From the NCBI GenBank assembly GCA_025558075.1, contig JAHLKF010000003.1, forward strand, positions 372,001-436,000: a stretch of DNA of 64,000 nt. The letters run 5' to 3'. Positions 33,581 through 46,642 of the stretch are shown piece by piece (position 1 is the stretch's first letter; each line of letters opens with the position of its first letter). Made by a program: the position numbers and the translations under genes. Source of the stretch: Gaertneriomyces semiglobifer (taxonomy: Eukaryota; Chytridiomycota; Chytridiomycetes; Spizellomycetales; Spizellomycetaceae). The notes under the pieces were generated by a model. That model worked only from the letters and a program-made list of their open reading frames with translations. It had not been told where the DNA came from and did not search any database.

Positions 33581-34586
33581 ATGCGAACGATGAGAGTGCT
33601 TGGCATCTTGCTCATGATGGTAATGGCGGCATCGCAAGTGTCCGCCCTGCACATGTACCTGGAAGGGTCTGAGCAGAAGTGTTTCATGGAGGAACTCCCT
33701 GGGGACACTACCGTTGTCGGTATGTTGGCAAACGCTTCTTCGGACTGTTACTTCATCTTTGTAGATAGTGGCTAACTTCTTGGGGGCTCCCTGCTCTACC
33801 ATACAGGTACCTTCAACACGGAACAGTACAACAGCGCCACGAACACCTACGCACGTAACGAAGATACAGGAATACAAATCAAGGTTGATCACATCGAAAG
33901 CCGCCAACGGGTTCTGAACCAAAAGGGAGCTGCGGCTGGAAAGTTTGCTTTCTCGACCGCCGATGCGGGAGAGTACGCAATCTGCTTATCTACCAACTCC
34001 ACCAACTGGTTTGCAACTTCGAAAACGGTATGTAACCCCTCATTGTGCTCACTCAACGAGGAGCTTACCTACATATTGCGTTTTCTATGTTCTATATATT
34101 TGACTGATTACCATCTACTCTTCCGTCCTCGCTCATCAGCGTCTGTACTTGGATCTACTCTTTGGTGATGCGACGCACGATACACAGCCCAATGCGAAGA
34201 AGGAAGTGTTAAGCGGTTAGTACATCCGTGACGTGGCAGACACCCAATGCAGTGTCCATTTATTGACCATACGACCATTCTATGACATTTGCCCAGATTT
34301 GGCCCTAAAAGTTAGGGAGCTCAATGTCAAGGTGTCAAACATCCGTCGTGAACAGGGTTATCAAAAGGACCGGGAAGCCGAGTTTCGAAACACCAGTGAG
34401 AAGGCCAATGCGCAAATCCGCAATTGGACAATTGCGCAGATCGTTGTGCTTGGCCTCACCTGTGTGTGGCAAGTGCGCTCCCTGAAGAATTTCTTCATTG
34501 CGAAGAAGCTCGGTAAGCAAAGTTTCAGTCGGGCACTTTCAAACAATGCTTTTCAACTCATTAATTCCTTTTGATCAAAAGTGTAA
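33581..34586 (+). CDS. p24 (emp24/gp25L/TMED) cargo receptor, alpha-like
   Basis: Type I membrane protein of COPI/COPII vesicles. Five exons (33581-33719, 33807-34027, 34140-34215, 34297-34512, 34582-34586) give 218 residues. Signal peptide, then the GOLD domain: LEGSEQKCFMEELPGDTTVV, and the Cys pair completed by GEYAICLSTNST. Luminal coiled coil EQGYQKDREAEFRNTSEKAN, TM IAQIVVLGLTCVWQV, and a cytosolic tail LKNFFIAKKLV. The last two bases of the Val codon and the stop sit on a 5-nt terminal coding exon; without that splice the KKLV di-lysine COPI signal would be lost. Start: ATG 33581; the frame opens further only with GTG. Confidence 0.9.
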
Positions 34587-34781
34587 TGTACAACCGCTGA
34601 ACGGCAACGTCGTCTACTCTTATATGATCGTCCGACAAAAGAAAATAACACTAATAACCAATAGACAGTATAGCATAACCTTCCGATGGACATGGCCCTT
34701 ATTGTAGAGAATTGGAGGCGTCGAGTACAGCCATATTACTGCTTCCACTGAGACTCATATACACTTAAACGAGTGTTATCG

Positions 34782-36549
<1,768 letters not shown>

Positions 36550-37192
36550 GACAATCGTCTATATCTTTTGAATGTGCAGTTCGGGTGGGTTTGCCTCTTT
36601 CGTGAGTATGCGTAGGGAAGGTTTACACCGGGCGATCTTGCGGCAACTCTGGCGGGTTGCGTGGGAGATACGTGAAACGATGAGACACAACAGCTCCAGG
36701 ATCTCTTGATCCGAAGGCTCTTCTTGGTTGCTTCGCTTGCAGCTAGTGCCTAGCTGAATCTTGGTAGGAGATGCAGGATATTTCCCAGAAACCTTGTCAG
36801 GGAAGCCTTGGAGCCTTGGTTCCTTATAAGCCGTCGTCGACGTTGTGAAGTCATGTCCACTTCACTCACGAGTCACTTGCCAAGTTCATCAATTAGTGTA
36901 TGCCTCACTCCTTAGTCATAGCCCGAGTCACTTCATATAGTGACGTCATGCGGGTCCCCCTTGCGAACTTTGTATGCGTCATTCCCAGTCCCACTGACTC
37001 CAAATCTTCCCAAATTCCAATATCAAGCCACGTGACAGTATCAGCGGCTCCCACGTGCGCACATTGGTCGAGTCAAAACAGTAGCTCCTCAGTCGAGGTT
37101 CACTGGAAAATGCGAACCGATTCACTCGCATTGGCAGGGGAGGAAATCCAAGATTGAAAGTGTAACAGGCAGAATCAAAAGTCGATCATACA
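36550..37192. promoter_or_regulatory. Divergent HOG1/HYPK promoter with CRE and E-boxes
   Basis: 643 bp between the start codons. Contains a perfect palindromic CRE, TGACGTCA, at 36941-36948; several GAGTCA half-sites (AP-1-like), for example near 36860 and 36926; and CACGTG E-boxes at 37029-37034 and 37052-37057. ATF/CREB bZIP proteins bind TGACGTCA. No gene seen inside. Confidence 0.5.
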
Positions 37193-37735
37193 ATGGCACA
37201 GAAAGGAACACCCAAAGCGGCGACCGGTAGCAAGCCGGTTGATGCGAGCGATGAAGTCGACGATCAACAGGACCAGCATCAGAAAGGTGCCCAGGGCCAG
37301 GCCACCAAGGACATGGCGAACGTATCTGGTTTTTACGAGGAGCGTGCTGGGGAAAATGTGGATGCAGGGAAGCTAGGCCAGGTAGAACCTCGCACTTTCT
37401 TTGTTTCCGTCAATGACGATGCGCTTCACTAAGTTCAATCTTTGCATTTTCAGGCCGTAAATCAGATCTCGGATCTGAGCAAGAAGGCTAAAGCTCAAGC
37501 GACGGCAAGAGACAAGGAGTTGGACAAAGTAGTTGTCGCTAAAGATGATGTGGACCTTGTTGTGAGTACAACTGCCAGTCGCTATTTAGTACACCTCACT
37601 GAAGCAACACCGTTTGTTTACGAAAATGAAAAGGCATCCGAGCTCGACATTACACCGAAGCGTGCCGAAAGATTACTGCGGGAGTCCAAAGGAGACGTTC
37701 TACAAGCAATGCGAGTTTTGTTAACAGTATCCTAA
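37193..37735 (+). CDS. HYPK-like NatA-associated protein
   Basis: HYPK binds the NatA acetyltransferase complex through a C-terminal UBA domain. Three exons (37193-37381, 37454-37561, 37634-37735) with two 72-nt introns give 132 residues. The acidic/Gln-rich N-terminus is followed by SDLSKKAKAQATARDKELDK VVVAKDDVDLV and, after the second join, ASELDITPKRAERLLRESKG DVLQAMRVLL. This matches the HYPK layout of a charged coiled coil then a UBA-like domain, including the DLEL-x(n)-EI transition. The second intron ends in AAAAG rather than a CAG/TAG, but it is the only join that keeps the family register. Confidence 0.82.
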
Positions 37736-37851
37736 GAAACAGAAAAAAAAACATTTGAAACACCAGGTATCTGCAACATGAGGCTAGCTGTCCTAGAATG
37801 GAAGCGAGACCGACTAGTATCATCGGCTCTTCGCTTTCAAAATTTCAGGTA

Positions 37852-38895
37852 TCACAAACTGTTCCATTGGGTAACACCGCCCATGACAGATGTGACAGCG
37901 CCGACCAACCCGACGATTCCGCTCTCGAGTTTGACGTATTCTAAGCCAGACGCCGGGAGCAACATGTCGAGTCCATCCTGCACCGTCGCCCATACGATCT
38001 TTGACCTCTCCCTACATAATTGTAAATTGCATATTAGTCCATGTGCTCTGAGTACTGGCGTTAACGGATACTTACGCCTGGAGTGCCTTGATCGTTTGCG
38101 CAGCAGACGAATCGCTGTCACCCTTGGCTTTCAAAGCTCTTTGCAGTTTAGTCTCCTGCTCGAGCCTTTGAGTGTTGAGACGAAGCTTGTGCACATCCCC
38201 AAGAAGTGACGCAACCAAGGCGATCAGCCAGCACTTCAGACCCCGTTTGGTGATGTCCTTAATGTTGTCGAACTTGGCCACACCTGCCGTGTTCGCCTAT
38301 GAAAGTACGAATATCGTGAGGAGGCATTCGTTCAACCGATATCGTTGCTCATCCTTACCCATTGAAGAGTGTCATGAACCAACCACAAGGCCATGAAAGT
38401 ATTTTTGATAATTTGGGTAGCGCGAGCGACATCGTCCTTGACAAGGTTGGCCTTTTGAACGTTACGAATGAACTCTACTTGACGGCCAATGCGCATAACT
38501 ACACAGGGAAACGTAGCATTGAGAACGACAGAGAGTGATCGCGACATGAAGTTGCACAAGGCATACACTTTCTCGTTTGAGCAGCACTCCCCATTAGCTT
38601 GTTCAAGCGCTCAACAGTGTCCTTATCCCAGGCATTTTTCTGACCATGCCAGACCAGGAAGCGCGCGAAATACTGGACGAATCTATCCCAGCAAAGTAGT
38701 AGAGTTAGTTCTTCCTGCTGTGATTCGTTACCTGCCGGAGATCAAAGACGAACCTGTTGATACGATCACGTCCTATAAGAAGTAATAAGCATTTAGCGTT
38801 CCATGTGTGGAGGAACGGCAGCGGGCAGCCTTACCAGTAGCGGTGGCAAGGAACTTGACCGTCTGGTCATGCAACGGGGTGTAAAGTGCCGGCAT
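37852..38895 (-). CDS. PEX11: Peroxisome proliferation factor PEX11
   Basis: Peroxisomal membrane protein that elongates and helps divide peroxisomes. Six exons. The start at 38895 reads MPALYTPLHDQTVKFLATAT, then a 19-nt exon (38754-38772) encodes RDRIN, joining FVQYFARFLVWHGQKNAWDK. The next join gives QTRKVMRIGRQVEFIRNVQK, the conserved amphipathic region. ANTAGVAKFDNIKDITKRGL KCWL and the C-terminal LESGIVGLVGAVTSVMGGV membrane segment follow. All phases are consistent. Converges with the HYPK-like gene, 116 bp between stops. Confidence 0.92.
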
Positions 38896-39476
38896 GTTTC
38901 TTCCTGTCTCCTGATTGACTGAGCTTTACTCTAGAGGCTCTGCCGTACGGGGTATTCTACTTCGTACTGGCGGGATGCTTTGACACTCTCGTTCGCAGGT
39001 ATTTCGCAGATGAGATGCGACGTGTTGTTGGGAGGGCAGGGTTGATTTTCCTCCGGTTTTTACACCAGCAATCCATTAATACTGGATCGCCCTGTAGACT
39101 GATCAGCTAGCAATAGCGCCTGCTGGCTCACGAGCAGCAGCATCAGTCAACGGTTGGCAGGCAGATCGGTGGACGTAGTGTATGGCACACTAAACATCCT
39201 GGATTGCATGTGGAGTTCGAGGGGGTGAGGAAGCCTCTACGTTTGGCATGCAACAACATGTCAGGAAACAGAATACCCAAGAACATGCTCGTTGCTTACA
39301 GCCGCTGGGGCATTCGCCGGGCTCCGCAAGCGTGCCGCTCGAGAGCAAACCCTGACTATAGGACATCACACAGCCATGCTACTCGACATCAAGGCCGCCG
39401 GTCGGGTTGTGAGACCCGTTATAGACGCTCGCCGCCTTCGAAGGCACCAACGTCTGCTTTTGCACCACTTACGACA
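38896..39476. other. Divergent promoter region PEX11/PPR gene
   Basis: About 580 bp. The PPR reading frame is open through 39204-39476 but begins with a TTG and its composition there does not look coding; ATGs at 39258 and 39285 are possible upstream starts. No other feature. Confidence 0.45.
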
Positions 39477-41987
39477 ATGAATCGCACTGCACGTTCGCTG
39501 TTCTTTATTACGCACACACTCACGGTATGTACCGTTTTGGGATCAGTCGGGTTTCCGAAGCGTAGCATGCATAGTGTCAGTACCGCCCTAGCGACTGAGG
39601 AAGATGCGAATGCTATTGATGAAGAACAGATACATCAACTGGTTACAAAACTTTCTGACACATTGCTGTACGGTGATGGGGATTCCACGACAGCATGGCA
39701 GTTATTTGCACGTATTCCGCCTCAGGCGCATGCGTACATATCGAGCGAAGCTTACGGTGATATGTTAGCGGCAATTTCTGCGGGGCAAGTTAACGACGCC
39801 GTTAAACGTTGTCAGACAATCCTAAATGCCATGCGAGCGGCTGGTCTTCAGCCAGATATCCATCATTACGAGCTCGCGGTGGTTGCATGCCGACGAGCTA
39901 AAAATGCGGATCAGGCGTATTTGTTCAAGCTGCAAGCAGCGCAATGTGGGATTCCGCTCAGTCGAAAATTATTTAAAGAAGTGATCGGCGCCTTTGGTAT
40001 CGCAGGAGATCCGAAGCGGGTGCTACAGTTGATGAGGGAAATGACGGACGCTCGCCTTCCGCACGATAAGGATATTTATTTGTCATTAACGGAAGCATAC
40101 GCTATGAGCGGGAGACCCGGAAAGGCTGAAAACGTCGTTGGTAGCATGGAAGCGCTTGGACTGGAACCAGATGAGCGAATCTTTGCTGTGATAATGGGCC
40201 AGCACGCGAAACTGCGGAATGCTTTTGCTGTCCGGCGCGTATACGACGCCATGATGAGTCGGGGCCTACAACCTAGCGTAGTGTCGTACACCACACTGAT
40301 TGACGCCTACTATCGCGCCGGCGAGATTGCCGCGGCGCGCAAGGCCGCCATGGAGATGCACTTGAGCGGCTTGCAACCTGATGTGGTCTTTTATGGCGCG
40401 GCGATCGCCGGGGAGGCGCGGCTTGGGTATTTCGAGGAGGCTGATCGTTTACTTGACGAGATGAACGAGGCTGGCATAACACCGAATGACTCCATAGCCG
40501 ATGCGTATATTTATGGCCATGCTGTTCACAGTTCCCCAGAAACTGTGGCTCGCGCGATTGAGCGTATGAACGCCCATGGATTCCAACCAACCGCTTATAC
40601 CCTGAGCTCCTTGCTCCACGCTTGTGCAAAAGCGCGTAAACTGGAGACGGCCTTGATGCTACTGAAGACTTGGAAAAGCCCTTCGAAGCCGTTGTCAGCT
40701 CATTATACCCTACTCATCAAATTATGCGGTGAGCATCACGGCTCCCGGGAAACTCTTGCTATTTATCGCGATTACTGTGCGGCCGGATTCTCTCCTACCA
40801 CCTATATGTTCAACATCTTGTTAGATGTGGCCTTGAAAGCTCGGGACAGCAACATGGCCGACGTAGTGCTTGCGGCGATGGTGGAGTCTGGAGTACAGCC
40901 GGATACCGGCACGTATACGACGATCATGAGACATTCAAAGGACCGCGACTTGCAACGGCGATATATCGAAGAGTTGCTGGCTCGTCGGCTTCCATCAAGC
41001 ATCAAGTCATGTCAATTACTTCTCACCGCATGCGCGAGAAATGGGGATGCGGAGTTGGCGGCAACGCTTTTCAGAAGCATGCAGTCACATGGATTCGAGC
41101 CCGACGTACAGTCCTGGACGACCTTAATTCACGCATGTGGCAAGGCAGGGCGGTTGAGTCAAATGGAGGGATATTTAAAGGATATGAGATCTGCCGGATA
41201 CGAACCAAACGTGTATACGTATACGTGCCTACTTCAAGCGTACCTCTCCAACAATGATATCCCCACAGCGAATCATGTCTTGGAACGATTCGAGGCTTCC
41301 GGCTTGAAGGCTACTGCCCATATACACTCTCAACGCATGAAGCTGGTTCGTGATGACCCGCACGCGCTCACTCGATGTCTCCAGAGCATGCGCACCGATA
41401 AGGTTGCCGTCGACAACCATCTCGTCCACCAACTGTTTTGCCGCATAGGCGCAACCATGTCACCAGCTACTGCAATCGCGTTGCTGGATGATCTTAAACG
41501 AGGCGGCGTTGACCCGGATTTGGCGTGCTATACAGCTGTGTTGCGAATATGCGCCAGAACTGGCACATGGGCTGATGTGCAAAGCATACTTGACCGTCTG
41601 GTCGGTCAAGGGGTCAAACCAGACGCAGCAACATATCGCTGGGTGTTCTCTGCATACCTCAAATCACATGCACTCAGTCGTCAACCGGTACATCAGCTGA
41701 GGCACGCTGGCATTTTACCCCCGTTAACACCGGAACTTTTCAAGGAGCTTTTTGAAGCCCTTGCGCCTTCACGCAACGTTGACGCGCTCGTTGATACGTG
41801 GTCAGAGGCCTGCTTGGCCGGGTTCAGGCACGCCCGAGAAGTTGTATCTGCATACTGCTTCGCCCTGGCTCAGTGCGGCAGTGACGGACAGCAAATCCTT
41901 GGTGCCGTCGTCAACGAAAATCGCGACGTTCTTAGAAAATTGAAATTACGGGGCAAGTTGAAGGCCATCTTTCAGGCGTTGCAGTAG
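39477..41987 (+). CDS. Long pentatricopeptide-repeat (PPR) protein, probably mitochondrial
   Basis: A single exon of 836 residues from the ATG at 39477. After a basic leader (MNRTARSLFF ... KRSMHSVSTA) suited to mitochondrial import come many 35-residue PPR units with the typical end AGLQPDxxxYxxLI: SGLQPDVVFYGAAIAGEAR, AGITPNDSIADAYIYGHAV, SGVQPDTGTYTTIMRH, HGFEPDVQSWTTLIHACGKA, AGYEPNVYTYTCLLQAYLSN, GGVDPDLACYTAVLRICART, QGVKPDAATYRWVFSAYLKS. PPR arrays read RNA one base per repeat, so a role in organelle RNA processing or translation is likely. No SMR, DYW or nuclease domain is seen. No clear one-to-one orthologue recognised. Confidence 0.88.
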   Translation: MNRTARSLFFITHTLTVCTVLGSVGFPKRSMHSVSTALATEEDANAIDEEQIHQLVTKLSDTLLYGDGDSTTAWQLFARIPPQAHAYISSEAYGDMLAAISAGQVNDAVKRCQTILNAMRAAGLQPDIHHYELAVVACRRAKNADQAYLFKLQAAQCGIPLSRKLFKEVIGAFGIAGDPKRVLQLMREMTDARLPHDKDIYLSLTEAYAMSGRPGKAENVVGSMEALGLEPDERIFAVIMGQHAKLRNAFAVRRVYDAMMSRGLQPSVVSYTTLIDAYYRAGEIAAARKAAMEMHLSGLQPDVVFYGAAIAGEARLGYFEEADRLLDEMNEAGITPNDSIADAYIYGHAVHSSPETVARAIERMNAHGFQPTAYTLSSLLHACAKARKLETALMLLKTWKSPSKPLSAHYTLLIKLCGEHHGSRETLAIYRDYCAAGFSPTTYMFNILLDVALKARDSNMADVVLAAMVESGVQPDTGTYTTIMRHSKDRDLQRRYIEELLARRLPSSIKSCQLLLTACARNGDAELAATLFRSMQSHGFEPDVQSWTTLIHACGKAGRLSQMEGYLKDMRSAGYEPNVYTYTCLLQAYLSNNDIPTANHVLERFEASGLKATAHIHSQRMKLVRDDPHALTRCLQSMRTDKVAVDNHLVHQLFCRIGATMSPATAIALLDDLKRGGVDPDLACYTAVLRICARTGTWADVQSILDRLVGQGVKPDAATYRWVFSAYLKSHALSRQPVHQLRHAGILPPLTPELFKELFEALAPSRNVDALVDTWSEACLAGFRHAREVVSAYCFALAQCGSDGQQILGAVVNENRDVLRKLKLRGKLKAIFQALQ

Positions 41988-42456
41988 AACGCAAATCGCT
42001 CTGAACTAGATATCAGCTCATAGCTTCTTTATCTTAATACCATAATAATCTTTCGCATAAGGAAATACCGCGTGCCGGCCGTGTGTCGTTCCCCCTTGCA
42101 AGCACTGCACATAGCTGGTACGGGTGATAACTAATCTATTGACCATGGATGGTAGCGGACCTGAAAGCTACATGCCATTCCTTGGTTATATCTCTCTCTC
42201 TCACTGTCGTTTTCCTTGCAACAACAGCTGACGTGCTGAAACTGATGGCACCTCGCAAGTGTCATGACGCGTTGCCCTGCGCTAGAAGTTATAACACCTC
42301 ATTCAAAACGTAGGCAGTCCAGCTATTATTCGCAGCACAACGAGCTACCGCAACTTATATAGAAGAGCAATCATAGGAAGGGCTTTAGTGCAGACGTCTG
42401 TTGGTTTGATTGGTATTGGTAGCTATAGTCTCCGACAACCAGTTCATTGACTCAAA
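41988..42456. other. Intergenic region between PPR gene and NPC2
   Basis: 469 bp on the way to NPC2. Includes a short TATAT/CTCTCT low-complexity stretch near 42190. Nothing else recognised. Confidence 0.45.
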
Positions 42457-43075
42457 ATGAAGTCGTTCCTCTACTTGGCTCTCACGGCGCTCGTGATATC
42501 GTCTAATACGGTCTCGACCGCTCCAAACGATGGCCTTAATATCCAGCAACCACTACTCTTTCAACCGGCAGTAATCAAAGATTGTGGACTTCCTTCGGAC
42601 ATCTTCCACCTAGAATCATTCACTGTCAGCCCGGATCCTCCACAACGCGGAGAAGACCTGACGGTTGATGTTAAGGGGACATTGGACGAGGCTATTGACA
42701 AGGGAGCTTTTGCTGAAGTTCGAGTCCGACTCGGCCTCATCAAGCTTGTGGATACGAAAATTGATTTGTGTGACGAAATTCATAACATTGATCGCGAATG
42801 CCCTGTTGAAGAAGGACCGTTACATATCAATCATACCGTGAAGCTGCCAAGAGAAATTCCTCCGGTGGGTTCGGCAGGAGCGCTGACTGAGTTATTTTCA
42901 GTTTTGGCTTATATTAACCTCTCCGTTAACAGGGTCGATATCAAGTAAACGTCGATGTAACCAACTTTGACGGGAAGGTGTGACTCTCTAATAGTTCGCA
43001 CACCCATTTCGTTGTTGAAGACTAACACTGCTGTTACAGCATACTGCCTGCATCGCCGCTGAGTTCAGAATCTAA
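42457..43075 (+). CDS. NPC2: NPC2-like ML-domain lipid transfer protein
   Basis: Secreted or vacuolar/lysosomal sterol or phospholipid carrier. Three exons (42457-42864, 42933-42977, 43040-43075) give 162 residues. Signal peptide MKSFLYLALTALVISSNTVS, then the ML fold with paired cysteines: KDCGLP, DLCDEIHNIDRECPVEEGPL, and the last Cys of the HTACIAAEFRI strand added by the third exon. Segments FTVSPDPPQRGEDLTVDVKG and GRYQVNVDVTNFDGK are typical of fungal PG/PI-TP and NPC2 proteins. Converges with SEC5. Confidence 0.92.
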
Positions 43076-43333
43076 ATTTGAGGAATGAGACAGTATTATA
43101 CGCCTCTTTGCCAGTTCATTTCTGTCCACGCGCTGGTGGTATCTCTTGGGGTTCCATCCACGAGCCGGAATATAGTCACTGACTTTGGCAGAGAATACCT
43201 GTGCGAAACTCCCTTGGGTTGTTAGGATATGCTGCGAATCCCGTCTTTGCGGTATTTTGAGGTTTCCTCCTGAGTATTAACTATGTAGTACATCCACCCG
43301 AACCACGCATTTATTACTGGCCCAAAATGGCTT

Positions 43334-46300
43334 TTAGTCTTTATCATATCCTTCGCCGGGTGTGCGGTCATCTTGCTCACTCTCATTGCCAACGCCAAAG
43401 CATCGCACGACTCCCCATGTCCCATCCCTCATGTCGTCTAGATACATGCGCGCCTCTTCAATTCTCTCCTTCTTCTCGGTCCCTGTCTCTTCACTTTTGC
43501 CCGCCACTCCATCTTCCAACATTCCATAAATAATGTCAAACATCTTGTGAGCTTCGGACGTAAGGTAATTGTTGAATGTTGTCTGAAGATACTCAAGTTC
43601 AATCACCAACTGCAAATTCGCACTGGCCGAGAGCGGTAGGACATGAGCAACAGTATTGAATAGCAGAAGAGACACCGTGTCGAGGATCCGTGACAGAATC
43701 AGTGAAAGTAAAGAAATACTTTTCGCTTCATTTTTGTGATCGGCCGTATCGTCGCTTGAGTAAAGTCTCGCATCAGCTTCCACGACTCTGACTCCTTCCA
43801 AACCAGCAACAACTTGCACAACACCCATGACGCATCTGCCCGCCCAAGCCCGTACACTGCCAACTCGCTGCATATTCTCGTAATCCGCTCCGGCATTCAG
43901 TAACCCTGCATGTATGGCGTGATGAAGTGGTTCAGCGAATCTTTGGACAAGTGTGTTAAGTAGCAACGAAAATAACGACGGGACGGCGGGAAATGATGAG
44001 AGCGCAGCAGTGAAGAGCGCGTGGAAGTGTGTTGAAAGCGTTGACAACGTATGAGAGTGGAAAAAGGTCAGAACAGTGAGGATGTGAAGGAGCCGTGAAC
44101 TCTGCGTTGACAGAAGGAGGTTAAGCGTGAGTCTGTGATAGTAAATCCTCAGAGAGACATCGTAATTTACCTTGTCGGAAATATTCACGTATCGAGCTTG
44201 ATGTGCGCCTAGCACCTCGACCTTTTCGCTGATACCGCTAACAAAGTCCGGAGTCGACGGACTAGCGACTGTCTCACTCCACTCTGGCACCTCAGTATTA
44301 CCGTTAAGCTGCCTTTCGTTTGGCTCCCACTCCATGGCCAGAAAACACAATCCATCTAATATTCCTATCACGCTCTCCTCCACTGCATCTACCACATTCT
44401 CCTCAGCGCGCCTCACTTGTTCTTCTTTTCGCACATCGCCGCCCTCCCCGTACCCCTCGGACATTCCCACAATTCTTGATAGTCCAGTCAGAACAGCACG
44501 ACACATGCGTCCCCAGACGGCGATTGCACTCGAATCCACCCACATATCGTGTTCATATCTCCACCATCCTCGTGAGACTTCAATCAAGTTTGCGCAAATT
44601 ACCTGCGTTAACTGATTGGTGAGGTTGTATGTACCACGGATGAATGCCGGTGACTGAAGAGAGAGCGCGTTGGGAAGAGAGGAGCATCGCGTGTGCAGGG
44701 TATGCAATGTGACAAGGGAATAATGAACGGATATCAAGGGGTGGGTATGAAGAAAGAGGGCCGCGCGGTGTGGAAGTGGAGTGATATTCGACACTGCAGC
44801 TGCGGTTGTCGTCTTAGCAGCCGGAGATGATGGGCTATCGTCCATCTTGACGTTTGAACTAACATTTTCAGTAGAATGCAGTCGCAATAGCGCGAAGTCC
44901 TCGTCCAAAAAAAACGCGCCAGAGAGTAAGCGGTTGAACAAGTCTAGAACCTCTACAATGCGCTTCTGACACACATCGACTCTCTTCGCATCAAGTCGTC
45001 TCTTTCCACCCCCACCCGCTGCACCGCCACCACCACCACTCCCATAAGCACTATTCTTCCCATCCGTCTTACTGGACTCACACCAGACTTTGCCGACCCT
45101 CCAAAAGTCTGGCAGTCTCCCCAGAATCTTCGTCATATTTTTCACCAACATTACCGACAACTTCCATATCCGAACATCCACACGTGTCGCAACGCATTCA
45201 TACTCATTCTGTAGCAACTTTGAGATGTGCCTCAACGAAAGCGGCACGGCCTGGGTATAGTCCAAACTCTCAACCGCCTTATGATGAGTGGCATATGCAC
45301 TCGTCAAATCCTTCAGTATCCAAGTATGCAAGCTATCTAACAGAGCCAAAACTGGCTCCTCTTTTGCATCCAAGTCGCTTAGATACCCTGCCACTCTCAG
45401 CCGTGCGTCCAATGACGAGTGCACATCTTTTAGCATCACAAACAGGTTCGCCCGACACTCATCCACGAGCCTCTCCACCTCATCCCAAACTTTGTCAAAA
45501 ACACTCTTGTAGTGTTGGGGGAGTAACGCATCCTTGTCCTTGTCCGCGGCCCGCTTACGACTTTGATTTTGGTTCCCAATTCCGAAGGACTTTCGAAGCA
45601 TGTACTTGCCCTTTTGATAGTCTCTGACTAGAGCATCGTACTTTTCGGCTTGGATGTGCTGTCGAACTACGGAAGGTAAATTGAAGAAAAACCGCCACTG
45701 ATTGAGAATACCGAGTGTCATTCGGATCTTTTCGGCTTTGGCCCGTCGCTCGAGCAAAGGGGTATACAAACTCGCAGCTGTGCTATGCACGCTGGAAATC
45801 GTCTTCTCATATGGTGATATCCCATACTCTTCCGACGCAGTAAGCGATTTCTTGCGCATCTGTTCGTAGAAGTCATCAATGGTAGACTTTGCGCCAACGA
45901 ATTGGGCGAAGTGGGTTTTGACGAGATTTTTAATCACATCCTGGCGATGGTCAATTGCTACTTTCAAGCGCTGAGCACCTTGTTCCAAATCACGATAGGA
46001 AGTGTTCTTGTGAACGTGTCGAAGGAAGTATGGCGCGTTGAAGTGCTTAGACGAGATTGACAGCGAGTAGGTATATGAATCACTATTTTGGCTTGCTCCT
46101 TGATGTTGTGGCAGCAAACTGCTTCTCCTTCGTTTCATGTTCCGGTTTTTCAGGTCCTTGATTCCTAATGGATCCACAGCATCCAACGCGGCTTCCTGCT
46201 CGGCATGGACAACGGCCGACGCCAAGGTTGTTTTCGCCGCGATAGCGACCGATGGTTGCTTGATTAGAGAAGCGGAGGAAGGGAAAGGATGCGTGATATC

Positions 46301-46495
46301 GTCTTTGGTATCGGCCCATGTCTGTGGGAAAAGGGATTGAAGCCCATAGAAGGCCATGACATGAGTTTGCTCCTCGGGTGTCCATTGAATGGACTTGCTG
46401 CTAGACTGATGTCGGTCATCATCATCTTCATCTTGATTCTCTTCAACCTCCTGTTCGTCTTCTGAATCCGTAGAGTCCCTTGCGGTATCCGTCAT
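43334..46495 (-). CDS. SEC5: Exocyst complex component SEC5
   Basis: Tethers secretory vesicles to the plasma membrane. A single exon of 1053 residues. The acidic N-terminus is followed by DPLGIKDLK and [29 protein letters not shown], then [19 protein letters not shown], the Sec5/EXOC2 signature helices. The long alpha-helical remainder includes [21 protein letters not shown], and a helical C-terminal region with [19 protein letters not shown]. The frame continues nine bases upstream only through a TTG, so the ATG at 46495 is used. Divergent from HEM12; 147 bp separate the two starts. Confidence 0.9.
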   Translation of the reverse strand: MTDTARDSTDSEDEQEVEENQDEDDDDRHQSSSKSIQWTPEEQTHVMAFYGLQSLFPQTWADTKDDITHPFPSSASLIKQPSVAIAAKTTLASAVVHAEQEAALDAVDPLGIKDLKNRNMKRRRSSLLPQHQGASQNSDSYTYSLSISSKHFNAPYFLRHVHKNTSYRDLEQGAQRLKVAIDHRQDVIKNLVKTHFAQFVGAKSTIDDFYEQMRKKSLTASEEYGISPYEKTISSVHSTAASLYTPLLERRAKAEKIRMTLGILNQWRFFFNLPSVVRQHIQAEKYDALVRDYQKGKYMLRKSFGIGNQNQSRKRAADKDKDALLPQHYKSVFDKVWDEVERLVDECRANLFVMLKDVHSSLDARLRVAGYLSDLDAKEEPVLALLDSLHTWILKDLTSAYATHHKAVESLDYTQAVPLSLRHISKLLQNEYECVATRVDVRIWKLSVMLVKNMTKILGRLPDFWRVGKVWCESSKTDGKNSAYGSGGGGGAAGGGGKRRLDAKRVDVCQKRIVEVLDLFNRLLSGAFFLDEDFALLRLHSTENVSSNVKMDDSPSSPAAKTTTAAAVSNITPLPHRAALFLHTHPLISVHYSLVTLHTLHTRCSSLPNALSLQSPAFIRGTYNLTNQLTQVICANLIEVSRGWWRYEHDMWVDSSAIAVWGRMCRAVLTGLSRIVGMSEGYGEGGDVRKEEQVRRAEENVVDAVEESVIGILDGLCFLAMEWEPNERQLNGNTEVPEWSETVASPSTPDFVSGISEKVEVLGAHQARYVNISDKVNYDVSLRIYYHRLTLNLLLSTQSSRLLHILTVLTFFHSHTLSTLSTHFHALFTAALSSFPAVPSLFSLLLNTLVQRFAEPLHHAIHAGLLNAGADYENMQRVGSVRAWAGRCVMGVVQVVAGLEGVRVVEADARLYSSDDTADHKNEAKSISLLSLILSRILDTVSLLLFNTVAHVLPLSASANLQLVIELEYLQTTFNNYLTSEAHKMFDIIYGMLEDGVAGKSEETGTEKKERIEEARMYLDDMRDGTWGVVRCFGVGNESEQDDRTPGEGYDKD

Positions 46496-46642
46496 CGCGG
46501 GCAATTGCTGCTCGTTAACCTTTTGTCGGTCGCGACCGAGGCAAATCGTCGATCAGCGCGAGCGTTTCTCCACAAACAACTTCCGGATTCAAACCAGACA
46601 TACATCTCAGTAATAATAGTTACTCTCATCTCAGCATCGGAC

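Noticed and set aside
39204..39476. N-terminal extension of the PPR protein
   Set aside because: The frame is open but starts with TTG, its composition is unlike the rest of the protein, and the ATG at 39477 gives a good mitochondrial leader.
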